DNA of 64,000 nucleotides from Sipunculus nudus (Eukaryota > Annelida > Sipuncula > Golfingiida > Sipunculidae): the NCBI GenBank assembly GCA_026874595.1, contig CM049306.1, positions 46,254,019 to 46,318,018 on the forward strand, read 5' to 3'. The notes beneath the pieces are model-generated. The model saw only the letters and a list, made by a program, of their open reading frames with translations. It did not search any database and had not been told where the DNA came from. Position 1 is the first letter of the stretch; every line of letters begins with the position of its first letter. The position numbers and the translations under genes were made by a program. This document shows positions 32,801 to 40,829 of the stretch, piece after piece.

Positions 32801-34140
32801 AACAAGCTAATTGTGTTATTATATAATTTTGTGTGATAATTAGAACTGAACCTAATAAAAACAAAATTTTTGTTTTTAAATGAATTTATTTGATGATGTT
32901 CAGCATCATTATTAGCAACATGTATAGTTGTTGGTCAAAATTTATACTGCAAAATCAACCATCTGGTAAACCTCATATGAAACATTTCAAACATTTTTTT
33001 TTTAAATAGCAGCGTGTGTACTATATCTTGCAATAAAATATCCAATATTTATACTCACCCAGATATCCACTGACTCAGTATTACTTCTCAGCTCCATAAT
33101 AAAAGAAATATCTAACCTTTGAAAATAAAACCCCAGTATCCATGGTGATGCATGCTTACCTGTTGGAGATTGAAGAAAGAATTCAGATCGCGGTTGTCCT
33201 CAAAGCCTGGAAAGTCAAGTCCAGCTTTATTACCCAGCGTCGCCTGTTGTATCTGACCTGGGTAGTTGGGACTTCTTCGGTTGAACTTGGACGGGGAAAT
33301 TCCGAATGAGGAATTCATAGCCTGCAGTTGGTTTGGATTCTTTCTAATTTGGGCCCCAATTGGATTTAAATTTGGCACACCAGATCTAGTACGTTGCTGT
33401 TGCTGCATGTTACCCCAGGGTGACAGCCCGGGCTGTCCCTGTTGTGACCATGACGACTGCTGAGCTGCATTGCTCCATGTAGGGTAAGTCTTCGAATTAT
33501 TCAGGTAGATACTGGACTGTGGGCGCTGCTGTTGTTGTTGTTGTGGAAAACTGTGCTGACCAGTGATAGCTCGCCTCTGTGGAGCTTGCTGTTGGGGTAC
33601 ATTCATTCCAATCTGCTGGGCTTGGGGTGGCAGATTTGCGTTGAACAGAGCACTGGGTGTCGGGTTAAAATTCTGGAAAGTCAAACTCCCATTGAGAGCC
33701 TGGAACCCTTGCAGGAAAGTGTCGTCTGCTGTAGCAGTCGACCAGAAACTCGGGGTAGACCCAAGTGAGGTAACCGCAGTGCCATTGACATTGCCAGGGG
33801 TACTGTCATGCGTATCTGACAGCCCAAGCTGGTTTAGGGACGAAGCCACAGAATTTATCAAATCATTCTTCTTATCTTCATTTGGAATCGTGTTTTCTTC
33901 ACTCTTAGGTTTACAAACCATAGAATCATTTATGTTTTGCTCACCGTTTGTACCGTTGTTGCCCGACAGCTGTTGCTGTTTTGTGTTGACGCTGGTTTTC
34001 TCAAGCAATGTTTCATCTTGCATTGTATCCCGAGGACTGTGCTCCGGCGAAAACAAGGACTGATTATTAGCGAGCTGGTCAAAATCTACTGGTGAAAGAG
34101 CTCTTACGTTCGCGTTGATGTTTAAACTATAATCCCCCAT
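2706..34140 (-). CDS. CPEB2/3/4: CPEB2/3/4-class RNA-binding protein, 5' part of gene (7 coding exons, 512 residues, 3' end outside window)
   Basis: Cytoplasmic polyadenylation element-binding proteins bind U-rich elements in mRNA 3' UTRs and control poly(A) length and translation, notably in germ cells and neurons (family knowledge). Seven exons join in frame: 33160-34140, 25735-25837, 24232-24270, 19106-19129, 14229-14408, 11712-11801, 2706-2824 (1536 nt). All use GT donors and AG acceptors, with intron phases 0,1,1,1,1,1 and 0 after the last. Residues 1-327 are low complexity, with 24 Gln in 86 residues near 165-250. Residues 362-382 come from two small cassette exons. RRM1 begins near 428, with RNP2-like KVFVGGLP (430-437) and RNP1-like KGYCFLLF (472-479). 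The stretch VERYSRKVFVGGLPPDIDE is diagnostic of the CPEB2-4 branch rather than CPEB1. RRM2 and the C-terminal zinc-binding domain are not in the window. The start is the first ATG after an in-frame TGA at 34174-34176. I cannot tell CPEB2, 3 and 4 apart; invertebrates usually have one orb2-type gene. Confidence 0.95.
3023..3537. mobile_element. Foldback / Mutator-like non-autonomous element, 515 bp, 9-bp target site duplication
   Basis: The two halves are long imperfect inverted repeats. The left end reads ACAGGCACTTGAATT and the right end is its complement with one change. Similarity runs inward through TTTTCTGGGTCATTTCCTTA, CACTATATGG and GGCAGGCAAGAAGCCCCC to the inner TGATTGGTTGA/TCAGCCAATCA, leaving a small centre. 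Perfect 9-bp direct repeats GTCCTAACC flank it at 3014-3022 and 3538-3546. A 9-bp duplication with long inverted ends is typical of Mutator-like elements. It has no transposase, and the ORF at 3135-3410 lies within the arms and is spurious. Confidence 0.85.
6508..6852. mobile_element. MITE family A copy 1 (ends AGGCC-A-rich)
   Basis: About 345 bp with inverted ends: the left begins AGGCCCAAAAAAATAAGG and the right ends in T-rich sequence then GGCCT. The subterminal segment GTTTGGTTCTCAGGCAC is shared with the copy at 57040-57364 in reverse orientation. Flanks read AATT on both sides, a possible 4-bp duplication, but the site is palindromic and ambiguous. Confidence 0.75.
7869..7913. repeat. 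Perfect 16-bp stem hairpin
   Basis: Arms TGAATTGTACACTCCT and AGGAGTGTACAATTCA are perfect complements around a 13-nt loop. It sits 14 bp left of the pogo-like MITE and may be a small separate element or part of its insertion region. Confidence 0.8.
7928..8103. mobile_element. pogo/Tc1-mariner-like MITE, 176 bp, TA target duplication
   Basis: Terminal inverted repeats CAGTGAAACCTTGTTGTGTC (left) and CAGTGGAACCTTGTTGTGTC (right, complement) differ at one base. Both ends are flanked by TA (7926-7927 and 8104-8105). The CAGTnGAACCT start is typical of pogo-type ends. There is no coding capacity; overlapping ORFs on both strands are artefacts of the inverted repeat. Confidence 0.85.
11712..11801 (-). 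CDS. CPEB2/3/4: CPEB exon 6: RRM1 middle (residues 443-472)
   Basis: 90 nt, acceptor TTGTTTTGTAG and donor CCAAAAG|GTGAGA. It encodes EEITAAFRRFGPLVVDWPHK then AESKSYFPPK, nearly identical to the CPEB2-4 family RRM1 (helix 1, strand 2 and following loop). Phase 1 at both ends. Confidence 0.96.
11802..14228 (-). other. CPEB2/3/4: CPEB intron 5
   Basis: About 2.4 kb. It holds copies of a dispersed repeat (near 12055-12240 and 12461-12960). A less AT-rich, non-repetitive stretch (about 13200-13850) shows no recognised protein. Confidence 0.85.
12461..12960 (+). repeat. Dispersed GGAGGCTATGTTTTC-type repeat, long copy
   Basis: It begins AAGGAGGCTATGTTTTCACA, continues with a Gly/Thr-rich GTCTGTTTGTTTGTCTG segment, a TTATGCAAAAATTATCAAAA segment and TGGTGTGGATCTGG, and ends with GGCGGAGGCTTGCATTCC near TTTCTAGTT. 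I have seen this pattern as a dispersed repeat in many animal genomes but cannot name the family. Related copies lie at 12055-12240 (fragment), 27031-27200 and 39217-39425. ORFs across it are spurious. Confidence 0.65.
14229..14408 (-). CDS. CPEB2/3/4: CPEB exon 5: linker and start of RRM1 (residues 383-442)
   Basis: 180 nt, acceptor CATTGTTCCAG and donor GATGAAG|GTACGA. It encodes KSPFGFMEDGTLLDD, a Ser/Pro/Gln linker, then GIERVERYSRKVFVGGLPPDIDE. The RNP2 strand of RRM1 is KVFVGGLP. FMEDGTLLDD corresponds to the acidic MEDGFLDD segment of vertebrate CPEB4. Phase 1 at both ends. Confidence 0.95.
15279..15588. repeat. Inverted repeat cluster built from a CACATGGAAACACC motif
   Basis: Two copies of a roughly 30-bp unit lie in one orientation (near 15279-15290 and 15331-15360) and two in the other (15489-15531 and 15559-15588). 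The units share TTCAC, an alternating TATAYRC tract and ACATGGAAACACC. The arms could form a stem around a non-similar centre. Confidence 0.7.
15794..16207. mobile_element. hAT-type MITE, 414 bp, 8-bp target site duplication
   Basis: The left end is TAGGGCTGAAAGG and the right end, read inward, AAGGGCTGAAACGGGTAC. Perfect 8-bp duplications GTCTACAG lie at 15786-15793 and 16208-16215. Both subterminal regions carry repeated GTACTCGAGT motifs, like the TACTCGAGT-rich ends of animal hAT elements. There is no transposase ORF. A diverged relative lies at 22324-22709. Confidence 0.9.
18249..18267. repeat. Poly-G run
   Basis: A 19-nt guanine homopolymer in CPEB intron 4; its length is prone to assembly error. 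Confidence 0.9.
19083..19101 (-). promoter_or_regulatory. Three TTTTAT motifs just downstream of the 24-nt microexon donor
   Basis: On the gene strand, TTTTAT occurs at 19096-19101, 19090-19095 and 19083-19088, beginning four bases after the exon boundary. UUUUAU is the canonical CPE, and U-rich tracts here are also typical sites for TIA1 or ELAV-type splicing regulators. The motif cluster is directly visible; regulatory use is inference. Confidence 0.4.
19106..19129 (-). CDS. CPEB2/3/4: CPEB exon 4: 24-nt microexon, basic motif before a Ser (residues 375-382)
   Basis: Exactly 24 nt, with acceptor TCATTCTTTCAG and a weaker donor GTACTT. It encodes SRPFGRKK, and the split codon that follows gives G, then KS from the next exon. 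Vertebrate CPEB2-4 carry a 24-nt alternative exon (B region) at the same position. It encodes RTYGRRRG and creates a basophilic kinase consensus before Ser in the next exon. Here the pattern is RPFGRKKGKS. Phase 1 on both sides lets it be skipped in frame. If exon 3 is skipped and this exon kept, the junction reads K-A-R-P-F-G-R-K-K-G, even closer to the vertebrate form. Confidence 0.9.
21357..21366. promoter_or_regulatory. CArG box (candidate SRF/MEF2-type site)
   Basis: CCTTTTATGG fits CC(A/T)6GG exactly. It is followed closely by AAGTAATTAAG, a homeodomain-type TAATTA, and by the short palindrome ACATGGCATTTGCCATGT. One motif match alone is weak evidence. Confidence 0.35.
22324..22709. mobile_element. 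Degenerate relative of the hAT MITE, opposite orientation
   Basis: The left part AAGACTGAAACAGGTAC with nearby CTCGAGTACTC, and the right part GGTACTTGAGTACTC then TTTTCAGCC, match the reverse complement of the 15794-16207 element. The flanks show no clear 8-bp duplication, and the TACTCGAGT motifs are mutated, so this copy is older. Confidence 0.75.
24232..24270 (-). CDS. CPEB2/3/4: CPEB exon 3: 39-nt cassette exon (residues 362-374)
   Basis: 39 nt between acceptor TTTACTTCAG and donor GTAAGT, both strong. With the incoming G it encodes AMAFRPSCMVDPR and leaves one base. Length is a multiple of 3 with phase-1 introns on both sides, so it can be skipped without a frameshift. Vertebrate CPEB4 has a 51-nt alternative exon at the same place (residues differ). 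Assigned from splice sites, frame and position. The peptide itself is not recognisably conserved, so alternative use is inferred. Confidence 0.75.
24487..24715. repeat. Degenerate tandem repeat, unit about 100 bp, about 2.2 copies
   Basis: ATTTCAAAT with following TTTGA-AATAA-CATATG-TATTTGAAAC and CATGATAATATATA appears at about 24495 and 24599, and starts again at 24692. Confidence 0.7.
24771..24788. repeat. Poly-C run
   Basis: An 18-nt cytosine homopolymer in CPEB intron 2. Confidence 0.9.
25735..25837 (-). CDS. CPEB2/3/4: CPEB exon 2 (residues 328-361 plus first base of codon 362)
   Basis: 103 nt. The acceptor is CCTTGTAG|GAGAGG and the donor CTCAAAG|GTACGT. It encodes residues from ERNNFGLDSM to GEPHENLK and leaves phase 1. 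The segment SHLLDLMRA resembles the conserved short helix-like motif that precedes the alternative exons in vertebrate CPEB2-4 (from memory). It is the constitutive exon just upstream of the two small cassette exons. Confidence 0.9.
27031..27200 (+). repeat. Dispersed GGAGATTATGTTTTC-type repeat, copy in CPEB intron 1
   Basis: AAAGGAGATTATGTTTTCAC, then GTCTGTTTGTGTGTC, then AGATTATGAAAAACTTCT, a GGAAGGGCCCATTAAATTTT segment and TGTGGATCCAG, in the same order as the 12461-12960 copy. Confidence 0.65.
27711..27743. repeat. Poly-G tract with interruptions
   Basis: About 33 nt almost all G. ORFs crossing it with long Gly runs are not genes. Confidence 0.9.
28020..28338 (-). mobile_element. Candidate tRNA-derived SINE
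   Basis: Read on the minus strand from 28338, GGAGGGATCACAGTGGTTAA begins a tRNA-like head. An A-box-like segment follows near 28322-28305, and a B-box-like GGGTCTGAATCCC lies near 28266-28278. The tail down to about 28020 is not tRNA-like and contains internal duplication (CCTGCAGGTGTCA/CACTGCAGGTGTCA). No poly-A tail or target duplication was identified. A functional tRNA is excluded because the arms do not pair well. Confidence 0.5.
32044..32057. repeat. Poly-G run
   Basis: A 14-nt guanine homopolymer in CPEB intron 1. Confidence 0.85.
33160..34140 (-). CDS. CPEB2/3/4: CPEB exon 1: start codon and Q/N-rich N-terminal region (residues 1-327)
   Basis: 981 nt, exactly 327 codons. The initiator begins MGDYSLN, and vertebrate CPEB4 also starts MGDY. 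The donor is CAACAG|GTAAGC at 33159/33158. The open frame runs on to 33112 inside the intron, so the real exon is slightly shorter than the ORF. Residues 54-57, 182-191, 199-205, 227-235 and 246-249 hold Gln clusters. The six-Gln run is encoded by mixed CAA and CAG codons. Ser/Pro-rich stretches lie between (for example FSPEHSPRD, ISPSKFNRRSPNYPG). Opposite-strand ORFs at 33266-33463, 33532-33768 and 33563-34063 are shadows of this exon. Confidence 0.95.
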
Positions 34141-34830
34141 CAGAATCTCTGTAAAATTTCCTACAGTGTGGCTTCAGGGGATAATTTTCTGGGCTCTATG
34201 TTCGACCTGCCACGTCCTGCGTTCCAGCTGCACTGCACCAAACTGCACTCTCGTCACCACATATATTTGTGCATATTCATTACAAGGCACCCCAGAATTC
34301 CGGAAGCACCAAATATGTCTGGATTAACGCAGAATATTCACTATTCCTGATACCCACACATAAATTAAACATGCCTTATATCATACAGATACAAAAGTAA
34401 TTCTTAAATAGGCTTTACGGTGTCTAACGAGAAAAAATATTATGGGTTATCTCGAAACTCATCTCATGAATATTTATTAAAATCGTCCATACCCGTTTAT
34501 GAATGACGAAAGCACCACAACTAAAGCACGTGGGTTGAGGGGGTGAAAATCGACATCAACAACGTAAAGGAAGACCGATTGAGGTCCAATGGACTCTTAC
34601 GTAGGGCAGTTAGCGGTTTGATGGAGACAATGTGAGTGTAAACAATTGATATTTTGATGGTTATGTTTCCCCATACTCCTCTGCTCGCGGCACGGGTGCG
34701 TGATCGTCTGCTGATAAAAGGGGGCGTGTCCTGGTGACGGTCACATCCTGTCTTTCTGGGATAAACACGAGAATCCGCCCCAGCAAACAAAGCATATGTT
34801 TTGACATTTATTTACCACGTGCATGTAAAG
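34141..34830 (-). promoter_or_regulatory. CPEB2/3/4: CPEB 5' UTR and probable promoter region
   Basis: This is the sequence directly upstream of the CPEB start codon. The part 34660-34800 is richer in G+C and CpG than its surroundings. In-frame TGA at 34174-34176 limits the coding start. CACGTG E-boxes lie near 34526 and 34815. A donor-like CTAC|GTAAGAG on the gene strand near 34597 could belong to an upstream noncoding exon. Transcription start sites cannot be located from sequence alone. Confidence 0.45.
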
Positions 34831-35322
34831 CAGAATGAACTGGCGCTGGTTTGCTTTTTCATACTTTTTGGTTTGCTGTTTTCACACCCGATGCGTCGCT
34901 CAGGGTAAAAATGTATGTGTTCCACACATATTTAACTCTGGGGCTTCATAAATTAACCATGTGATGTGCACTTACTGACCTCTACAGTTTTTTAAACTAC
35001 CCATCCGAGGCCTCATGGCAAGTTGTTTTTTTGTTCAAAGATTTCTTCCAGTACTATTTTTTTAAATATCAGTGAGCAGTTGGAAAAAAGTAATTTATTA
35101 CCAGATGAAGTGACGATGTATTACTTACGTAAGTATATCACACCTGTAAAAAAGTTATTATTTTTGACAGAAGGTAGGGCTATAACAACAGGATAGCAAA
35201 AAGTCATTTATAATCCTTCATTATCAATGCTTGTAACACTTGACTCTTGCCATTTATAAGGTATATCTACACTGCTAGGTTTTGATTTTCTTCTTATTTT
35301 TGAAGTAGCATTTAATAATAAT

Positions 35323-35325
<3 letters not shown>

Positions 35326-35367
<42 letters not shown>
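35326..35367. repeat. (TA)n microsatellite
   Basis: About 42 nt of pure TA dinucleotide repeat. Confidence 0.95.
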
Positions 35368-35370
<3 letters not shown>

Positions 35371-35807
35371 ATATATGTGTGTGTGTTTATTTGATGTTCT
35401 ATATTCATTCATTTGTTTATAAGGTAATTATTCATTACTTATTTTATTCATGGATTTGGTCAAACCATTGCAATATAATAATACTGATTACCGTACATTA
35501 TAAATGAAAATAATATTAACAGTGAATCTCGACGCATTCGCTGGAAACTCGTACATAAAAAATATAAACACATTTCCACATGTAAACATTCTCAGTCCCT
35601 ATATCTAGGTCTTTTGTCTGAGTGAAAGTCCACACATCACATGGATCTAACGGTTATATTCAAATATACATGTATATACCAAAAATAGATTATCAGCAGT
35701 ACTGATAAAGTCATTATTTCTCATGTGACGCGCCAGGGGAGACGAGGCCTCCCTCATCTGCCTAAAACAGACAAGAAAGGGATAAAACAAAACATATAAA
35801 AACGCTG

Positions 35808-36122
35808 CAGGGGCGGATTCAGCTTTTTGTCCAGGGGTGTGTGTAAAAAGATGTTTATATATTTGTAAATATAAATATGCCCAGGGGCGGATTCAGGGAG
35901 TCCCCCCCCCCCAATTTTTCAACAACAAAAAATTTGAATATAGAATGATAAGCGTTAAATACCTGTAGAACATATATAACATCATAATGTAATAAACTAT
36001 CGAAGATTACGCCATTACAGCCTAAATTTTCAAAATGTTTCTACACTATGGGAAGGCTTGTTCTCTGCTATATCCTTCCTCTCTAGGCCCCAACCCCTTC
36101 TGAAATTCAGTATCCGCCCCTG
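35808..36122. mobile_element. MITE family B with CAGGGGCGGATTCAG end, plus a second partial left end
   Basis: The likely complete element is 35882-36122 (241 bp): left CAGGGGCGGATTCAGG, right CAGTATCCGCCCCTG, near-perfect inverted ends. A second copy of the left end occurs at 35808-35822, suggesting nested insertion or local duplication. A related element lies at 59943-60129. No clear target duplication was seen. Confidence 0.65.
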
Positions 36123-36798
36123 TCCCTCGTGAAAGATGACGCTATTTCCTGGCATCTCAGCATCAAACACGAAGATATTTAAATTTTGGGCTCTACTTGT
36201 ATTAAAGACGAATCAGTTACCGTTTTTTATACACCATGCATGTATGATGAGTTTGGGCCCTATATTGAACTTTAAGACAAATCCGGTACCATTCTATTGA
36301 TATAGTGTTTAAAAAAACGAGTAGAGATCTCCTATACTCGGATGTGTAAGCTGCGGGCTTCTTTATAACGTGAATCAAACCATAATCGTCAGTGATACCC
36401 AATCATTACCTCGTAAGAAAGTGGTGTACATGTAAATATGTAGGCGAGTGAAGCTTGGACACCAATAATGGTTGGCCTCCTCAAAGAGGTATAGATATCC
36501 AATTGACCTGAGGCGCCGGGAGGGGGGGGGGGGTGGGGGTTGCACCACGAGGTAACACATATATGTGAAATAGTGTCCTTCATCTGATTATATCAAATTT
36601 AAAATAATTTAAATAAAAGATCGATATTTTTTATCTTCCGGAGGGAAAAATCCATTCCTGATGGGCGAAAAGCCCAACGATCGTTAATTGATCATCGATA
36701 CCGACTCGATAATCGATTTCAACATTCATTCTGTTGATTGTTTGTCGTTACAAAAACTGCACGTGGTAAGCAGTTTTAGAGTTACGTGTACATAGAAC

Positions 36799-36837
36799 CA
36801 TGGAGATGCAATAATAAGACCTTATTGTATCTCCATG
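36799..36837. repeat. Short hairpin, 16-bp stem with one G-T pair
   Basis: CATGGAGATGCAATAA and TTATTGTATCTCCATG pair around a 7-nt loop. The stem is short for a microRNA precursor. Confidence 0.7.
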
Positions 36838-38543
36838 ATAGAAGCATATATATACAAAGTTGGCTTGTGTGTTAATTGCGTGGCCGACAGTTATCGGGGT
36901 TCCCCCGTCAACCCTAATGAACCAGCTGTTTTGCCCCAGCGCACGCCGGCCCAGATGTTACATACTGCACACACGCCATACGGTCTGAGCGGCAGGGGAA
37001 CAGTCAAGCATGAACATGACATGAAGTATTTACATATGTCATCATATACACGTACATATTACGCCAAAACTACTTGCAGCAGTGAAACGGGCAATGAATC
37101 ACAACTACCATATACGATAAGTCCTGAAACTGTGCAGCTCTCAATAAGATCAAACGTTAAAGATAAATACCTGGTAAATACGTTTTGCTTGTGTTTTGTA
37201 TCATTATATGTCATTGTAGATTTTGTTTACATGTGCTAACATCTGTGTTCTGTGAATAACTGGGTTAATAACCATAATTACAAAGCCATTAGTATAGTCA
37301 TTATGCGATCCTATGTGAATACTTAAGCCAATTTAATGCTGTATATGGTAATTTATTTTAAGGATCCTACTCCTACCCGTTATATATATTTATGTGAACT
37401 ATAGCACCTGGTCTCTGTTTAAAAAATAACACCTTAGCAATTATTGTCATACGATATGCCTCCCAAGCGATGTTGAATACGTTCGAAAACAGTTCCAATG
37501 CTGACCAGTCTTAGACAAAAATGGATAATTCATAGCACATAACGATTACCAACGATTACTAACGATTACCAGAAACGCGGGAAATCACTTTTGACAAATA
37601 TTTTTGAATATCATGAAGTGTGCCCCATGCAGGCAAAGTTCTTACATTCTGGTAGAGTGTTGAACATTATCGGTACTAATTTACTTGTGCATTTTGCATA
37701 TTCATTATCATAAAATATTTTAACTTGATGAATCGGACTAGGGTGTCATTTGAGTTACCGCTGCACGTGTCTTTGTGCGATTTCCATAATTTGCCATGGA
37801 TACGGGTAACCCCTTCTCAGTTATTATATTAGTACGACCATGTCCCAAATTACGTCAAATAAAAGGGTAGTAAAATCAAGCATAAGGTTTACCCCCCACC
37901 CACCCACCGACCCACACATACACACACATAAATTAAAAAAATCACACAATACACTTTATTGTTTATTTCAGCGTGGCTCCTGAAGGCCATAACACGTATA
38001 AAAACACGTGAATTCATATTACAAAACTCTAGAAACTAGAGCACACAAGGGAGTTTTCAAAGGAATTTTGAAAGAGAATCATCGGTCATCATTCACAGCT
38101 GCTAGGTCGAGAATCGTGGCAGGGACCGGTTACATTTTCCAGGAAACTTGATGGATTGGTTTCCATATCGGGTGTAACTCGTGGAAGAGTAACGATTATG
38201 AGCAAGTGTGTACATACACACGCGAGGACAAATATTCCCAATACGCTTGACACGGTAGAATCCGCTATTGGCTGTGAAGTGCATCGTTTTTCAGTTGGCT
38301 GTAAATGAAGTGTGCATCGCAGTGATAGTGCACGGCTGTCGTGAGACGTTTACGTCAAGACAAAGGTTTAAGGTTATGCAAAGGTCATCGCGAACAAAGC
38401 AAGCACTCGGACTGTGTGGATACAGCCGGCCACGCCCCCACCCCTTGCGGTCGACTCGAGACCTTGCAAATTAAACGGAACCCAGTTGATCTGAATAATA
38501 AGCGTGCATACACAGCAGCTATTGATACAACCGCGTGCTCCCT

Positions 38544-38549
38544 CCCCCC

Positions 38550-38592
<43 letters not shown>
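38544..38592. repeat. Poly-C run followed by (TC)n
   Basis: About 17 C then 16 TC dinucleotides. This pyrimidine strand accounts for the Ser/Leu and Arg/Glu repeat ORFs here. Confidence 0.95.
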
Positions 38593-38594
<2 letters not shown>

Positions 38595-39216
38595 GATGGA
38601 CTGATAAAAAAACATGCTTTAAAAGGAAAACTTATAACAATATAAGTTATACAATATCAGATGATGTACTTACAATTTTATGAATATATTTTTCTATGTT
38701 TACTATGATTGACTACTTTCAAGGTATGTCAAATAATTTTCAAAGAGGAGTTTTTATTAAAATGAAAAATGTTCAACCAGTTTAAGACATGTTTTGTTAA
38801 AAAAATGATTATGGAAATTTCAAAACAATTACAAACCAGCTAGGAAGGATTTCCGTTGAACATAGAAAATTTAAAAAGGCAATTATTTTCCATGACTAAG
38901 TTACAAATCATTTGGCAGATCCATTACGAAATATATTAAAATCATAAATAGAAATTCACTTGTAACATCATTTAAAAAATTGCAGCTGGTTTCTTTATAA
39001 ACAAAAAGCTTATACATAAATATCATTATATTATTTTAATATGCGTTGGGCTTACTGTATATATGATCATTTGTGATCATCAATTATAAGAAAAAGCGAC
39101 AAAAAAATAATAATAATCGACATAATACGTTAATCGGTGTGACACGAGTACAAAAATGTTTTAAAATATTTACAGTACAGAAACATTATGTTAATTAAAT
39201 TGTTTTTTTTTAAGTT

Positions 39217-39425
39217 TATTCACTCCGCCAATATGGTTATGTTGGCACATATGTCTGTTTGTCGGTTTGTTTGAAGGTTTGTGTTTGTTAACCGGCTTAC
39301 ATAAAAACTGCTGAACCGATTTTCACGAATCTTTGTGGAAATGTCCCGAGAGCGTTTGGAACGGATATACAATATATGGTTGTTTTGCCTTGATGGAGGT
39401 GTGCCCTCTACTGAACACTTTTATT
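39217..39425 (+). repeat. Dispersed GGTTATGTTGGC-type repeat, intergenic copy
   Basis: CGCCAATATGGTTATGTTGG, then GTCTGTTTGTCGGTTTG, then AAAAACTGCTGAACCGATTT, CACGAATCTTTGTGGAAATG and GGAGGTGTGCCCTCTACTGA, in the same order as the 12461-12960 and 27031-27200 copies. Confidence 0.65.
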
Positions 39426-40483
39426 TTTGTCACTGACAAACGTGGCTTCGCCAGATCTAACGGACAATAGTGAAATGTCAACGCGCTACGTCATTGCTAT
39501 GACAGAAGTGACACAGCATTATGATGTACTTGTTTATTTGAGAATGCAGGTATTAACAGGTGCTCCAATCTATAATGGCCACATGGGTATACCGCCTATA
39601 TAATCTGATCAACATGCCAGTTTTCCTGACGTTATATATAAATGGTCTAACGTACGTTTTCGTGCAGGCAAGCGGTATTTGACCTGTATATAGGTGGCTC
39701 TGTCTGTTGAATAAGGATGAAGAAGACTTCATGATTAGAATATACTAGTGTTGATAAATCGCGCTCTGGATTTCACGCAATTTGTATAAGCGGCTATCGG
39801 AATAATTAACTCAGTTGTCATAATCTGCAGGTAAGACCAAGGAGGTTTGATATTTTAATACATTAAACCTTCTTGGAATGAAGTCTCAGGTTCTAGTCAA
39901 TCAGATTTCGGGATTTGGTGTTGGGGGCTGGAGAAGACGTTTGATAACTATAGCTGAGACATTCACACTGAAGTCTAACACCTTAACTATACATGGCTGT
40001 AAATGTAAGTCCCGCAGCTTGTTAATCGCGTTACCTTGGGCACGTGTTAACTACAAGAACGCAGGGCATCTCAGAACCTGACATATTGGCAATATCCACG
40101 AAGGTCACTTGCTGGTCATTCTGTATGTGTCTACCTGTTCCAATCAGCGGTAATATTAATAATGCATGGCCGGCTCGCGGTCCAAGAGGCACTGGCCAAT
40201 CTCACACAAGAATGAAGGCTTTTCAAATGTAATTAGTTTCATGCCAAGCGTAAAGTTTCCTAAGCCTAATGGTTTCCTGGCGTAATTAGCACTACCTTGG
40301 TCATCGAGAGGACCGGAATTTACGGACTGGTCACGAGTGTAATACACCTGGGGAAAATTTGCATATCACCCTGACTAGCCGGTTGTTAATAAGGCTGATT
40401 GTGGTTAAATCTGAATAACGGTGAACTGTTATACAGTACATAACTTTGATCACTACTAATTAGGGTTAGAAAGTCCAGCTGAC

Positions 40484-40556
40484 GCACGTGACAGGTGCAC
40501 GGAGCTCGCGCGCTGCACGTGAGACTCTATTGTTGTCTACCTTATAGATGACGTCA
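40484..40556. promoter_or_regulatory. CpG-rich cluster of E-boxes and a palindromic CRE
   Basis: CACGTG at 40485-40490 and 40516-40521, CAGGTG-type E-box at 40492-40497, and a full CRE TGACGTCA at 40549-40556, with several CGCG between. Candidate enhancer or distal promoter; no gene starts nearby. Confidence 0.4.
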
Positions 40557-40662
40557 CAGACAGGTAATTCGTATTAAAACCTGGCCCTCTCGATGCCTTC
40601 AGAGATACAGTGATATATGATTCTGGATAAAAGCTACTACGCTATAACGTCACTTATACGCG

Positions 40663-40663
<1 letters not shown>

Positions 40664-40743
<80 letters not shown>

Positions 40744-40764
40744 TATAGATATATATATAGATAT

Positions 40765-40827
<63 letters not shown>
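40664..40827. repeat. (CT)n then (AT)n compound microsatellite
   Basis: CT repeats to about 40700, then TA repeats with short AGAT interruptions to 40827. Confidence 0.95.

Positions 40828-40829
<2 letters not shown>

Larger units (their letters stand above)
25838..33159 (-). other. CPEB2/3/4: CPEB intron 1
   Basis: About 7.3 kb between exons 1 and 2. It contains a dispersed repeat copy (27031-27200), a poly-G tract (27711-27743), a SINE candidate (28020-28338) and a G-run at 32044-32057. No further exon was seen. Confidence 0.85.

Noticed and set aside
25838-33159. HDV-like ribozyme, as known in an intron of mammalian CPEB3
   Set aside because: No nested double-pseudoknot pattern was recognised by eye in the CPEB introns. 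A covariance-model search would decide; the mammalian ribozyme is not expected in invertebrates.
33563-34063. 166-codon ORF on the plus strand opposite CPEB exon 1
   Set aside because: It is antisense to a well-supported coding exon and has no recognisable protein features; a shadow of the codon composition.
36835-37239. 134-codon ORF in the intergenic region
   Set aside because: No recognisable domain, and no splice or promoter evidence.
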